The notes under the pieces: generated by a model
Database searches by the model: none
Seen by the model: only the letters and a program-made list of their open reading frames with translations
Told to the model about the DNA's origin: nothing
Translations under genes and position numbers: made by a program
Source of the DNA: Jaltomata sinuosa
Lineage: Eukaryota; Streptophyta; Magnoliopsida; Solanales; Solanaceae
Assembly (NCBI GenBank): GCA_003996215.1
Contig: QJPP01001726.1
Location: 62,001-126,000, forward strand
Length of the DNA stretch: 64,000 bases
Reading direction: 5' to 3'
Shown here: in pieces, positions 10,754 to 22,378 of the stretch
Numbering within the stretch: position 1 is the first letter of the stretch
Layout: the number at the start of each line of letters is the position of its first letter

Positions 10754-13672
10754 TATTTTACGAGAAAAAATGACTTGTATTGAAAATTATTTCGAAAATC
10801 TAATTTAAAGTTTCAAAACGTTTTCAATTTGAAAGCAAGAGTCGCCACTTAGTTTTATAAAAGTAAAACCGAGAAAAAATTACAAACAGTCTTTTAAAGT
10901 TAAAACAAATATAACTTTAAAAAATCAGAGATTAAGGGTAAGTGTTCAAATTAATATCCCAAGAAGGTTTTAAAGGCACTCGGGATATCCGTTAACTCAC
11001 GGTTATCCAATCTTGTTTGAAAACATAACTTATTTTGACTAACTTTTCTGAAAAGATCTTGATTTGATAAGAAAAAAAACATCTTGTTTTTAATTGAATT
11101 AAGAAAAAACATGAAAGATGAGACTGGATTAAAGAGAGAGTTGGTACTTATATTTCAGGAAAAGAAACATGCTCTTTTGAAACCATTCTTTAAAATATAA
11201 CTCGTTCATATGGAGACAATAAATATTTTAAGAAATAAAACAAGAATGTTTACTCGTTTGGGATAACTCAACCAAGTTAAAGTGTTAGAATTCAATTAAT
11301 TATAAATAATTCTAACTAAACAGTATATAAAGAGTTTAAAGGGAAAGAGGATAAATTAAGCTTTTAGCCTAATCCCAAATTAGACTTTAGTCCATAAAAC
11401 CTGTCCTATATCTAGTTTGTGAGCCCTCTTTAGGCTCACCGCCGTTCTGGTCCAATTTTTGCATCTTTTAGCCCATTTGGACTGTTACTATCGAATTTCA
11501 TGGACTTTGTCCCATTTTTCTTCGAATTCTGGCCCATTTTAGGTGCTGATGCTGCTATCATGTTGCTGTGGGCTTTTAGCCCATTTCCTTTATTTCCGGT
11601 CATTTGTAAATTGCTTTCCAGACTTTCATTATGGCTGACTCGATGAGAATCGCTAAGCCAAGCAAAGAAATACAAGGAAAGGGTCATGTGAGTCCGCTTG
11701 GACTCAGGGCAGTTCAGGTGGAAACAAGGAAGAGAAAAAAAATCAGTATGCAATTTTAAAATGATTGAATCAAAAGCAAAGCAAAAGAAGGAAAGGTTTA
11801 AAGACGCTGACAGTGAGTCAATTGATTACTTCCTTTACTTTGGTTACAACAAATTCACAAAAGTTTTTGTATAAGCGAGACACCAGCAAAACAGAGAGCT
11901 CTTAAAAACAAGCAATTCAAACAAGTATTTTAAGTATATCAAGAATTTGGAGGACAAATAGGCAGGGAACAAAAATTTTTGAGAAAAAAAGAGCTTTAAT
12001 ACAAGAAACCGGATTAACCAATCAAGCACATAATATCGTGTTGCACGCAGATATCGGCCTTGAACTCAAGAGCACCAAGGAAGATGCTTGGACCGGTATT
12101 AAAATGAAGCAATGAACTTTTCTCACAACACACATTCAATAGAGGCAGTAGTGATTAAAAATTATAACTTAATTTATTCGAACTTTGATTTGAATATCAA
12201 AGGAACTGTTACAAGCAAGCATGGATCATGACACGAAGAAACTCGATACCAAATATACCAAGATCAAAGAGCAGGATTTGGCAAAGAAAACAACCAAGCA
12301 ACAGATTTTCAAGACAACCAACTATCAATAAAAATAAGAAACCAACATTTAAGAAGACATGGCTGATCTCACAGATATTTGAAGCTAAACGAAGATGAGA
12401 TGCATCAGTTAAAAAACAAGAATAACTACTCTTTTTAACAGAGAGATCTGATTTTTAAGGCAGTTAGCATGCAACAATAAACTTTGTGCCTAAAACAGAT
12501 GGAGGCTAACACATAACCATCAAAATGCACTCAACTCACTGGATCGTTCATGATTCAATAATAGTAGCGAAGAATGTAAGACCTTCGATTATTATATTGC
12601 TAAAACAGTAAGGAGACAATCATGCTAACAACAAAGAAGGAAGATAGAATCTTTTAATTACCCCTTTTGTTATTTTACCAAGAACATATCATGTTTCAGC
12701 TACAAGAAATAACGGATCGATATAGAGCTTCATTGAAGCTCATATAGAAAACTACACACCGAAAGTCACATATAGAGTGATTAATGGGGTACTTTGAGTC
12801 TACTGACTCATACTAATCAGAATTAAACTATAAAAGCCTACATCATATCCTTCTATGAACTTTGAAGGCATGTTGGGGTGAAATTCGAACTATAATGGAG
12901 TTTGATTTCCCCCCGATATTCTTTGATCTTTGGTAAAGTCTAAGAAGCAATTCCAAAGATCAAATATGCCCCTCTTAACGAATTTATTTTAGCATTGTGA
13001 GCTAAAGAAACTTCTCAAGAGTATTACCACCATACACACGAACAATATATCAATATTCACATGATGCACACACAAAGCAGTGGTTAAGATGAAAGGAACA
13101 GAGAAACAAATGAAGATCTGTAAACTTTAAGTCTTGACAAAAACTTCAATAGGTTTTAAAACTTCTACTCGTAATTCTCAATACCATATCACATAAATAA
13201 AACAACGAAACCAACCTAATTCATGGAGGATTCCTATAACCAGTAAACATAAGAAGAATACTCTTATGAATACCAAAACAGCCGTAAAACAATATAACAA
13301 GAAAGACAAACCAAACAAAAACCGGACCTTTTATCAATGATTTCTCGACAAATACTGCACATATATGCATACAAGACCAGCCCAACCAGCATGTAATTTT
13401 AAAAGAAAAGAACAGATAACTTCATATTATGCTAAAGAAAAGAGGAAAAGAAAAGAAAAGGATGGGGTTTACCTCTTTTGGAGCAGCGACTGAGACAACG
13501 AGCTTTGCCAAAAACTTGGCTTCACCACCGACGGAATCTACAGTGGTTTCGTTGGAATTTCGAACTTTTATTTCTCTGAAACCTTTGGTCTTTTTTGAGT
13601 TCTAAAGAGTGGTTCTCCAAGAAAGAAACTCAAGAACCAAAAGCCAACCGCTATTCCTCTATCTTAGAGGGG

Positions 13673-13679
13673 TTTTATA
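13673..13679 (-). promoter_or_regulatory. TATA box of the Ogre-like LTR
   Basis: The minus strand reads cctataaaacccc, a good plant TATA context, about 1.04 kb into the LTR. A C-run (G-run on plus, 13702-13721) lies 23-48 bp upstream. This segment is deleted from the 5' LTR copy. Confidence 0.5.
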
Positions 13680-13701
13680 GGGGAAATTTTAGGGTAGAAA
13701 T

Positions 13702-13721
13702 GGGGGGGGGGGGGGGGGGGG
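13702..13721 (+). repeat. Poly-G run of about 20 bases
   Basis: Uninterrupted G's directly upstream (minus orientation) of the Ogre-like TATA box. Its exact length is prone to sequencing error. Confidence 0.7.
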
Positions 13722-14720
13722 AACAAATAGAGTTTTTCTGGGAATTTTCTTGAGGAATTTCAAATTCCCTCTTGGATAGATGTTAGCCAGCAACAGATTT
13801 GTATGAAGTTGTACAATTTTCCCCGAATCACGCAGAGAAATCGCCACCTAGCTACCTCTAGAAGGTTCTGGTAATGCCAGCACATGAGTTTGACGGGGAA
13901 ATGGACGACATTTGGGAATTTTGACGGAACTGTTGGAGCTATTGTTATTTCTACAGATGGGAACGTTAGGGTTTTGAGGGGCGGCGACTAGGGTTTGTTG
14001 GGTATTGTTGGTGTTGAAGAAGAGAGAAGGGTAAAGGGGTCGTTTGGTGTTATCTGAAAAAAGGATAAGGAGAAGAGGAGTATAAGGGAGTTGGGTGTTG
14101 GGCTCGGACGGGTCAGGCGAGTAGAAGGTGGGCTAGGCGGATATTTGGGTTAAGTTGGCCCAACAGTGACTGAAGCAAAGGGGTTATAAGGGGGCTATTT
14201 AGATAATGGCCACATTTGCAAAAATGCCAAAGGGTTAAGGAGATAGCCAAAATTGATTACAATTAGCAAAAATCCGGCTAGGATTTAAATGATTTTAAAG
14301 AAATAGGCTAGAATAGGAATAGAGACGAACTAATTATAATTAATCAATTGAGCTTTTCTTTAAATTTAAACGAATTAAAATATTTATTATTTTTAACACA
14401 TAATTACCTCACTTACAGTTATGAAAATTAATTCTTAATTAATCTTCCATTTTAAATTAATTTGGAGGAAATTCGAGCGTTTAATCTGTTAAAAGGATTT
14501 TCTCACGAAATTAAACTTTAAAATAGTTCTTTAAGTAAACTTATATAAATTCCACATAATCCAATGTGAAAAATATAAACTCTTACTCAAGGCTACCATA
14601 AAGCTGATTTGAAAAATATTTTATCCGTTTTTACAAAATAATTATTTCGAAAATTGTTTAAAATTCTAAAAGGCTCAAGATTGATTCGTAATGTGGCGGG
14701 TAAAAATTGAGTGTCAACAA

Positions 14721-14737
14721 CTGCCCCTCCCTTTGGG
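14721..14737 (-). other. Polypurine tract of the Ogre-like element
   Basis: The minus strand reads cccaaagggaggggcag one base before the LTR start TGTTGACAC. This purine stretch primes plus-strand DNA synthesis in LTR elements and confirms that the left LTR is the 3' one. Confidence 0.75.
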
Positions 14738-15029
14738 TAGGGTGAGTGTAATGAACCATGGGCAAAGGGAATTGACACTTTCAATTTTATCCGACCACAG
14801 ATTCATCTTTAGAAAGTGGTTGGTTCTAGCACAAATTTCAAGGAATCATGGCCGAACCCTGGTATCGAGTTTCCTACATATCTCAAATTATATGAGAACT
14901 CAGGCCATTTGTAGTTCAAGATGCTTGATTTTACGCACGATTTTGAAAGAATTCCAAACTATCCCAATTTCAGAGTACGGAGAGACCGAAAAGCTAGGAG
15001 TAAGAGGATTGGGGGGAGTTAGGAATATA

Positions 15030-15160
15030 GACATGTTTTCAACACAGAACCTGCCTACATATCCCAAGAGGATTGACATGTTTTCAACACAGAACCTGCC
15101 TACATATCCCAAGAGGATTGACATGTTTTCAACACAGAACCTGCCTACATATCCCAAGAC
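15030..15160. repeat. 45-bp tandem repeat, about 2.9 copies
   Basis: gacatgttttcaacacagaa recurs at 15030, 15075 and 15120 with near-perfect identity, so the amplification is recent compared with the other arrays. Confidence 0.95.
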
Positions 15161-16199
15161 TTTAGGAATCAAGCTGCTTGTAGTTCGACTCAAACGGTGG
15201 AAAAGGTAATCTTTATGTTAACACAACATTTGGCTTGGGATGAGTGACGAATAAGTTGAGCTATAGAAAAGAGGCTTGTAACCTCTCAACTATTAATGTG
15301 GTTCACTTCACACCCATAAGTAAGATTTTACCTGGACATAATTTCCAAAGCTCGAGGTGTATCGTCACCCAGATTTGAAAAGAAGGAATATTGCTTCCAG
15401 CGTGAATTCAGAAGATACCCTGGATGCGAAACTAAGACTCAAAGATAGGAAATACCCACATGACTTCGTACAGGGGTGTGGTTTGATGGTGGTGAAAGTC
15501 GTTCCTCAGCTCACGTCCAAAGAGTTTGATATTCCCCTTCTGACTATGTCCCAGTTCGCTGCTAAGAAAAAGTTCCACGTTGTGATGCGTCCTTTTTGGT
15601 GTAGTCCGCACTTGTGGTTTTTGGTTTGAGAATTTCATCATTCTCCGATGCTCTCAACATCATATCGAAACAAAATTTGTTAGAAGTAACATAATTCCAT
15701 TTGAAGAGGTAGTTTTCTTTATCATACCTCATACTTGGGTTATGTTCGAATCTCGTGTGGTGATGTGTTTTTGATGTATTTTGTACCTACTATTCTGGTT
15801 CGAGATTTTCATCCTCTTGTATATTCTTGGCAATACTTTTAAACCAATGGTTAGTAGTAAAGTAGCTCAATAAAGAGGGATAGCGTTGTACCTCATTTTT
15901 TGTGTTTGTTGCTTCTTGAAGAAGATATCGTCATTTCCTGTCTCTGTCTTAGGAAATAGCGACTCTCATGACAATCAAACATGATAGCCATCATAGCTAT
16001 AGGATTGGGTTGCCTTTGTGGCAATCTTGGAATATGGCAACCTTCGTAGTCGTTTGACGTGATGGTCCTTGCAACCGTGTGCGACATTCTCTTGAATGTG
16101 ATAGCCTTCGTGGACATTGATAGTAGTCTTTGCATATGGATTTAGACTAAATCTCACACATCATCTATATCAACGCGACTAATATACATTCCCTGAATT

Positions 16200-16860
16200 G
16201 TCAGGATTTGGGTAATCTAGCACATCATTCAACTTTGGATAGAGGCGGCTTACAGATGCCCTTAATTTGCCAGCTTTCGAGTAATCTTGCACATCATCCA
16301 ACTTTGGATAGAGGCAGCTTACAAATGTCCTTCGAATTGCCAGTTTTTGGGTAATCCTGCACTTTTATCCGATTTTGGATGTAACACGACTTATAGATTT
16401 CCCTTGAATTGCTAGCCTTTGGGCAGTCCTGCACAATATCAACGTGGAAATTTCATGGCTTATAGATAACCCTTGGTCTATCAATTTTTGGTAGTCTTAC
16501 ACTTTTATCCAATTTTGGATATTATTACGACTTACGCATTACCCTTGAACTTTCAATCTTCAGGTGATCTTGCACACTTTCACTCTTCAGGTGATCTTGC
16601 ACACTATCCGATTTCAGATATCACTGCATCTTACAGATAACTCTTAGTCCGTCAAGTTTTGGGCAATCTTGCATATTATCCAGTTTCAGACATCGCTGTG
16701 GCTTACAGACGACCTTTGGCCTTCCAATTTTGGGAGATCTTGTTCATCGTCCGATTTGGATGGCATCTTACAGACATCCCTTAGACTACATGCTGATGGC
16801 AAGAATTATTTGATCATCGGGGTGACAAGGCCTTTGCCACGCGATCAAAGATAGTTGCAT
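16200..16860. repeat. Degenerate ~70-bp tandem repeat, about 9 copies
   Basis: Units share a gggtaatc-type word, then ttgcacatcatccaa, a ttggat core, a gcttacagat word and a ccctt end. They repeat about every 70 bases from about 16204 and are strongly diverged. Confidence 0.75.
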
Positions 16861-16889
16861 CTTCCGGTGATCGACACATTCAAATAAGA

Positions 16890-17770
16890 GTGCATAAATA
16901 TCCTTAATGTCAGACTCTATCGTCTTACGTGAGATCGGACATAAATATGCTGGATGCCAGGCTCGGCATAATTAGGAGCAGATATACCCTCAATGTCAGA
17001 CTCTTTCATCTTACGCGATATCGGATATAAATATGCTGAATGCCAAATTTGGCATATTAAAGGAGCAAATATACCCTCAACGTCAGACTCTTCCATCTTA
17101 CGCGATATCGGATATAATTATGCTGAATGCTAGACTTGGCATAATAGAGAAGCAAATATACCCTCAATGTCATACTCCTCCATCTTGCGCGATATCGGAT
17201 ATAAATATGTTGAATGCCAGATTTGGCATAATAAAGGAGCAAATATACCCTCAACATCAGACTCCTCCTTCTTACGCGATATCATATTTATATGCTGAAT
17301 GCCAGATTTGGCATAATAAAGGAGCAAATATACCCTTAACGTCAGACTCCACTGTCTTACGTGATATCAGATATAAATATGCTGAATGCCAAATTTGGCA
17401 TAATAAAGGAGCAAATATACCCTCAACATTAGACTCCTCCGTCTTATGCGATATCAGATATAAATATGCTGAATACCAGATTTGGCATATTAAAGGAGTA
17501 AATATACCCTTAACGTCAAACTCGTCCGTCTTATGCAATATTGGATATAAATATGTTGAATGCCAGATTTGGCATAATAATAAGGATGCATAAGTATATA
17601 TGGCATAAATATGCAAAATGCAAATATCCTCAATGTTAGACTCCTCCGTCTTACGCGATATCGGATATGAACATCCTAAATGCCAGATTTGGCATAATAA
17701 TGATGAAACAAAGATATCCTCAACGTCAAGCTCCTCCGTCTTACGTGATATCAGATATGGCTATGCTATT
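16890..17770. repeat. 87-bp tandem repeat, about 10 copies
   Basis: The gatatcggatataaatatgc word recurs near 16938, 17024, 17111, 17198, 17370, 17457 and 17544, a step of 86-87 bases, then at about 17664 and 17754 with small insertions. One internal unit has a short deletion near 17285. Copies differ by a few substitutions each. Confidence 0.93.
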
Positions 17771-17901
17771 GGGTCGATCTTGCGCAGCAAGTGCGACTTA
17801 GAAACTCCTCTGAATATCATCCTCTTTGAAACCGATTGGTAGAGGGAAATAATCTTCGCAGCAAATGTGTATCTGCGATATTTGATGATGATGGTCTTTT
17901 T

Positions 17902-18176
17902 GACATGCAAATATGACATATACCTCTTGGAATGGTCCTCTCGACATGAAAATATGACATGGCCCTCTTGGCATGGTCCTCTTGACATGCAAATATGACA
18001 TGGCCCTCTTGGCATGGTCCTCTTGACATGGTCCTCTCGACATGCAAATATGACATGACCCTCTTGACATGGTCCTCTTGACATGCAAATATGACATGGC
18101 CCTCTTGGCATGGTCCTCTTGACATGAAAATATGACATGGCCCTCTTGGAATGGTCCTTTTGACATGCAAATATGA
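17902..18176. repeat. 41-bp tandem repeat, about 6.5 copies
   Basis: gacatgcaaatatgacatgg begins at 17902, 17943 and 17984, then after one partial unit near 18025 at 18039, 18080, 18121 and 18162. The unit is unrelated to the neighbouring 87-bp and 45-bp repeats. Confidence 0.93.
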
Positions 18177-18433
18177 CAATAATGTGGATGATCGTGCAAT
18201 GGCATGCGTAGCAGTTGCAGAAGACATCGCCTTTGATTTTTATGTTATCCTGCTGACTCTTTTGTGAGTACCTGTGCTCAAGACAAACTATTAGTAGACG
18301 CAACATCGCTTTTACTAGCGACCACAGTCAAACTTCAAAAACTTTAAAGACAACGTCTATGAAGCTAATCAAAATAACTTTCGTTTGATATGCAGACTTT
18401 GAAGTATCACCTTTCATCTTATATCACCACAAG

Positions 18434-21035
18434 ATGAAGAAGACCAAGAAAGCACTGATCTAGTGGAGTAAGCAGACTTTTGGAGACATTTTCCAAGACA
18501 TTGCAACTCTGGAAGAAGTAATTAAAGTTCAGGAAATGCAATTTGAAACTCTCCTTGATGTAGCAAACCGAGAAAAAAATCCAAAAGTTGCAGGCTGACC
18601 TTAATAGGAAACTACATCTTGAAGAAGAATTTTGGAAACAGAAAGCTGGCATGGACTGGTTCAAGGACGGTGAAAGAAACACTAAATTCTTTCACACTTA
18701 TGTCAAGGGGATAAGAACCAGACTAAGAATCAACAAAATTTAGAACTCAGATGGGGAATGGCTGGAAGATAGTGAAGACATAGCAGAAGAGGCAATCCAA
18801 TTTTACCATAGTCAATTTACAAATGAGGAGGATTTCTGCAACTTTGAAATACTGGAGAACTTACAGACTGTAATTACTCAGGAGAAAAATGATGATATTT
18901 GTAGATTGCCTACTGAAGATGAGGTGAAACAGGTGGTAATGAGTCTAAACAAGGGAAATGCATGAGGTCCTGATGGTTTAACTGGGGCTTTCTACCAACA
19001 CACTTGGCATATCTTAAAGGAGGACATAGTGAACATGGTAAAAGCTTTCTTTTGTGGAGCAGAATTACCCAAATTTGTAAGCCATACAAATTTGGTACTG
19101 ATACCAAAGAAGGGGGAGGTTAAGACTTTCTTAGATCTAAGTCCTATATCACTAAGTAACTTCCTCAACAAAATCTTCAGCAGAATCATACATGAAAGGC
19201 TGAAAGAGATACTACCTAGCCTTATCTCCCCTAAATAGGCTAGATTTGTATAAGGTAGAAGTATTGCTGAAAACATTTTACTGGTGCAGGAGATTGTCAC
19301 AGAAATAAGGAAAAGAGGTAAACCACAAAACATAGTCATAAAGTTGGACATGATGAAAGCATATGATAGAGTATCCTGGCTATTCTTGACCAAGGTGCTA
19401 AGAAAGATGGGTTTTGATGAAAGATTGATAGACATGGTTTTCAGATTACTCTACAACAATTGTTACTCAGTAATGATCAATGGTCAACCTAAGGGATTTT
19501 TTGGCTCTTCTAGAGGACTAAAGCAGGGTGATCCACTATCACCCACTCTATTTATACTGGCAGCAGAAGTACTATCCAGATCATTAAACTCCCTACATCT
19601 GAACAGGGATTTTAAGAAGCTTGGAATGCCTAGAGGGAGCCCAAAGATCAATCATCTAGATTTTGCAGATGATATGATCATCTTCTGCAAAGTAGAGGTC
19701 AGAATAATGCAACTTGTAATGGAGAAACTTACCAGCTATGAAAGGGTATCAAGACAGAAGATTAACAAAGATAAGAGTGCCATTTACATTCACTCAAGTG
19801 TGTCAATGGGAGTAGTTATCACAACAGAAGTAGCTACAGGAATACTAAGACATAATTTTCCCTTCACCTACCTTGGATGTCCTATTTTCTACATGAGGAA
19901 GCAGAAGGCATATTATAAACATCTGACTCAAAGGATTAGCTCTAAATTACAGGCTTGGAAAGGTAAACTACTATCATATGGGGGTAGAGCAATCCTAATA
20001 AAACATGTTCTGCAATGTATACCTATCCATTCTCTATCTGTCATGAACCCACCCAAGAATGTGATAACACAAATTCACAAGATCCTATCCCAATTCTTCT
20101 GGTGCAGTAATATAGGAGGGAAGAACAGACATTGGTCAAGCTGGAACAATCTTTGTCTACCAGAGGTAGAGGGGGGACTTAGTTTTAGATCACTCACAGA
20201 TGTTTCTATGGCACTATTCTGCAAACTATGGTGGAATTTTAGGACTAAACCAACAGTGTAGAGTGCATACATGAGTAACAAATACTGCCATAAGATGAAC
20301 CAAAACCTAGTTGTCTGGAGAACATGAAGCAATGGATCACAAGTGTGGAAAAAAATGCTACAAGCTAGAGACTTGATAGAACACCAAATCTGGTGGCAAC
20401 CACTTGGGGGTAATTCACAACTATGGCATGACAACTGGACATGAATGGGGGCCTTATATAATGTAACTCCAGAGGATCATTACTGTGATGAATCAATACA
20501 AAAGATTAGGGAAGTAACTGAAAGAGGGGAGTGGAATGTACAGAAACTCCACCAACTACTACCACAGGAGATTGTGGAACACATAGTTAATCATATTCAG
20601 CCACCAACTGATAGTGGAGAGGATGAAAAACCACGGTGGATGTTTGAAGCTAAGGGAGAATTCACAGTCAAATCAGCATGGGATTATGTGAGACACAGGG
20701 AGGAGCCTAATAAACTACTTAAGAAGATCTGGGTACAGGGATTGCCTTTCAAGATAGCTTTCTTCATGTGGAGATTGTGGAAGTTTAAAGTTTCTGTGGA
20801 TGATAGAATCAGAAGGTGGGGCTATACCCTTCCTTCTAAATGTTGGTGCTGTACTACACCAGGACAGGAAACAACCTCACATCTATTCAAACACTCACCC
20901 ACTGCTAACTCCACTTGGAACTATTTCTCTTCTTTTGCAGGTATAAACATACAAGGATTACACCTAAGAGAAATAATACTAGCTTGGTGGAATACTATAA
21001 CAAAGAAAGGAATGAAACACTATTTTAGGGCCATA
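18434..21035 (+). pseudogene. L1 ORF2 protein, RT and connection part
   Basis: Reverse transcriptase of a plant L1. The region before the RT reads FWKQKAGMDWFKDGERNTKFFH (about 18631-18696). RT core motifs include VLIPKKGE (about 19096), IKLDMMKAYDRVSW (19340-19380), GLKQGDPLSPTLFILAAE (19516-19569) and the catalytic LDFADDMIIF (about 19658-19687), all intact. A zinc-binding zf-RVT-like part follows (CWCC...TSHLF, about 20844-20887). Breaks: stop at about 18461; a one-base frameshift in an A-run near 18573; stops near 18964, 19236, 19251 and 20260; further stops near 20324 and 20442. It resumes after the LTR insertion at 27726. Confidence 0.87.
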
Positions 21036-21960
21036 CCTAGTGATAACGCCCAAACTACACCTCAAATTAACGAAGCGTAAGCGGTCGTAGTCAAGTAAAG
21101 AACCCAACAAGGTTGGGGTCGAATCCCACAGAGAATATGGTGACGATTAAGCCTTTAGTGAAGTACGTGACTGATGGTCAATAGTTTCCGGTAAATAAGG
21201 GGGGGGGTTTGTGTGAACAAATCGTAAACAAAACAAGTACTAATGTAAGAGTAATAATCAATAGGAGAGAGTGAACTAGGGACGTGTTCACCATGGCATT
21301 TGTAACAATGTCGATTCTAGCCTTAACCGGGTTCTTTTTATATGCGTGTCACGATGTGATTGCGTCAATGGTATCGTCTAAATGTCTCTCGACCAGATAA
21401 ACAAATTTCCTTTTCTATTCTCTCGACCTTGAAAAGATGTGCTTTTTAGATTTCAATCCTAACATCAAGTAGATTAATCCAGTTACGGCATTAATCATTA
21501 AGACGAGAGTTGGTAGTCTTGAATCCTTGTCGTTAATCAAGTTTCCCGGTTTTAATCTCTTTACTCAAGAAAATTAAACCTAGGCATGTTCTAATGTTTG
21601 CAACCACTAGAAAACGTGACATAAAGTATGATTAACAACGTGACTACATGTAAATTGAACCCGTCGCTACCCGGAATCTATATCGCTACTTTAGCCATGG
21701 CTCCCACAACCCTAGTTGCGGGAGTTTTAGTTACTCATGCTCGAAGAAGCAAAGAAGAAATTCATAATAAAGGAAAGAAGATTCTTACAATATGATGAAA
21801 ATACCCTTCAATAATCCAAGAACAAGAAAAACCAAGAACTCAAGAACGACTCAAGAACACGCTTGCAAGATCAAGAAACCGTGTTGTTGCTCTCAAAACC
21901 GACTAAAAACTATGCTAAAACTATTGGGTGAACAACATGTAAAATAAACCTATCATAGGG

Positions 21961-21968
21961 TATTTATA
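21961..21968 (-). promoter_or_regulatory. TATA box of the Gag-only element, 3' LTR
   Basis: The minus strand reads ccTATAAATAccc about 400 bp after the LTR start, directly downstream of the TGACG-rich cluster. Confidence 0.6.
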
Positions 21969-22025
21969 GGAGTCAAAGAAACCAAATCCAAAACGGGTTA
22001 GGAGTCCTAAACGCGGACAGCCGCT

Positions 22026-22198
22026 GACGCGCGTCTGCCTTAACTTGATGGCCAGGCTGACGGACCGTCAAGCCAGTGACGGACCGTCGCCTGGACCGTC
22101 ACTGCTAACCAGTGATGCCGCCTGAAGTTGCTGCCTTGGTGTGACGGTCACTGTGACGGACCGTCACATGTGTGACGGGCCGTCACTCAGGCCGTCAC
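22026..22198. promoter_or_regulatory. Cluster of TGACG/CGTCA palindromes in U3, 3' LTR
   Basis: About eleven TGACG or CGTCA words, including three 13-bp near-perfect palindromes of the type TGACGGNCCGTCA (22058, 22154 and 22172). TGACG is the core bound by plant TGA-type bZIP factors (as-1 element, established knowledge). The cluster sits 60-230 bp upstream of the TATA box, where an enhancer would lie. Alternatively, it may act as RNA or DNA hairpins. Confidence 0.55.
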
Positions 22199-22365
22199 TC
22201 TTAGGCAGAATGTTGTTTTTCGCGTCTTTTCTTCCGTTTCCGTGTTTGTTTCCATTTCCTACAAATACAACATAAAAAACATCAAAAACAACAATGGTTG
22301 CTTGAAAACGTACGATTGTTCTTAGTAAAAAGGAGTCGAAAGTGCCGTAAATTAGCGGCACATCA

Positions 22366-22378
22366 ACACCCTCAACTT
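22366..22378 (-). other. Polypurine tract of the Gag-only element
   Basis: The minus strand reads aagttgagggtgt, ending exactly at the LTR start TGATGTGCC. Confidence 0.65.

Larger units (their letters stand above)
10754..14719 (-). repeat. 3' LTR of the Ogre-like element (3.97 kb)
   Basis: The minus-strand start is TGTTGACACTC at 14719, next to a polypurine tract. The other end lies at 10754, where CA has become TA. It aligns with 35755-38278 except for about 1.45 kb (roughly 12487-13935) that only this copy keeps. The extra part contains the TATA box and a G-run. Confidence 0.88.
14738..18420 (-). other. Ogre-like 3' untranslated region, distal part, with minisatellites
   Basis: No protein signal. 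The stretch is filled with at least four different tandem arrays (listed next) separated by unique DNA. Apparent reading frames, for example around 17030-17620 and 17760-18300 on both strands, merely translate the repeats. The L1 insertion marks its right edge. Confidence 0.7.
21041..22365 (-). repeat. 3' LTR of the Gag-only element
   Basis: Plus strand TGATAACGCCC...GGCACATCA; read on minus it is TGATGTGCCGC...GCGTTATCA. The border is confirmed by the CCTAG duplication and the neighbouring PPT. Confidence 0.95.

Noticed and set aside
17033..17593. Repetitive 186-codon open frame, and overlapping minus-strand frames
   Set aside because: Open only because the 87-bp repeat unit is a multiple of three without stops; no start context or domain, and it lies in an untranslated region.
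15030..18176. CRISPR array
   Set aside because: Repeats are contiguous tandem units with no unique spacers, no cas genes, in a plant retroelement.
17761..18306. Cys/His-rich repetitive frames that resemble zinc-finger proteins
   Set aside because: They translate the 41-bp minisatellite in three frames at once (HVKRTMPRGPCHI-type repeats); a low-complexity artefact.
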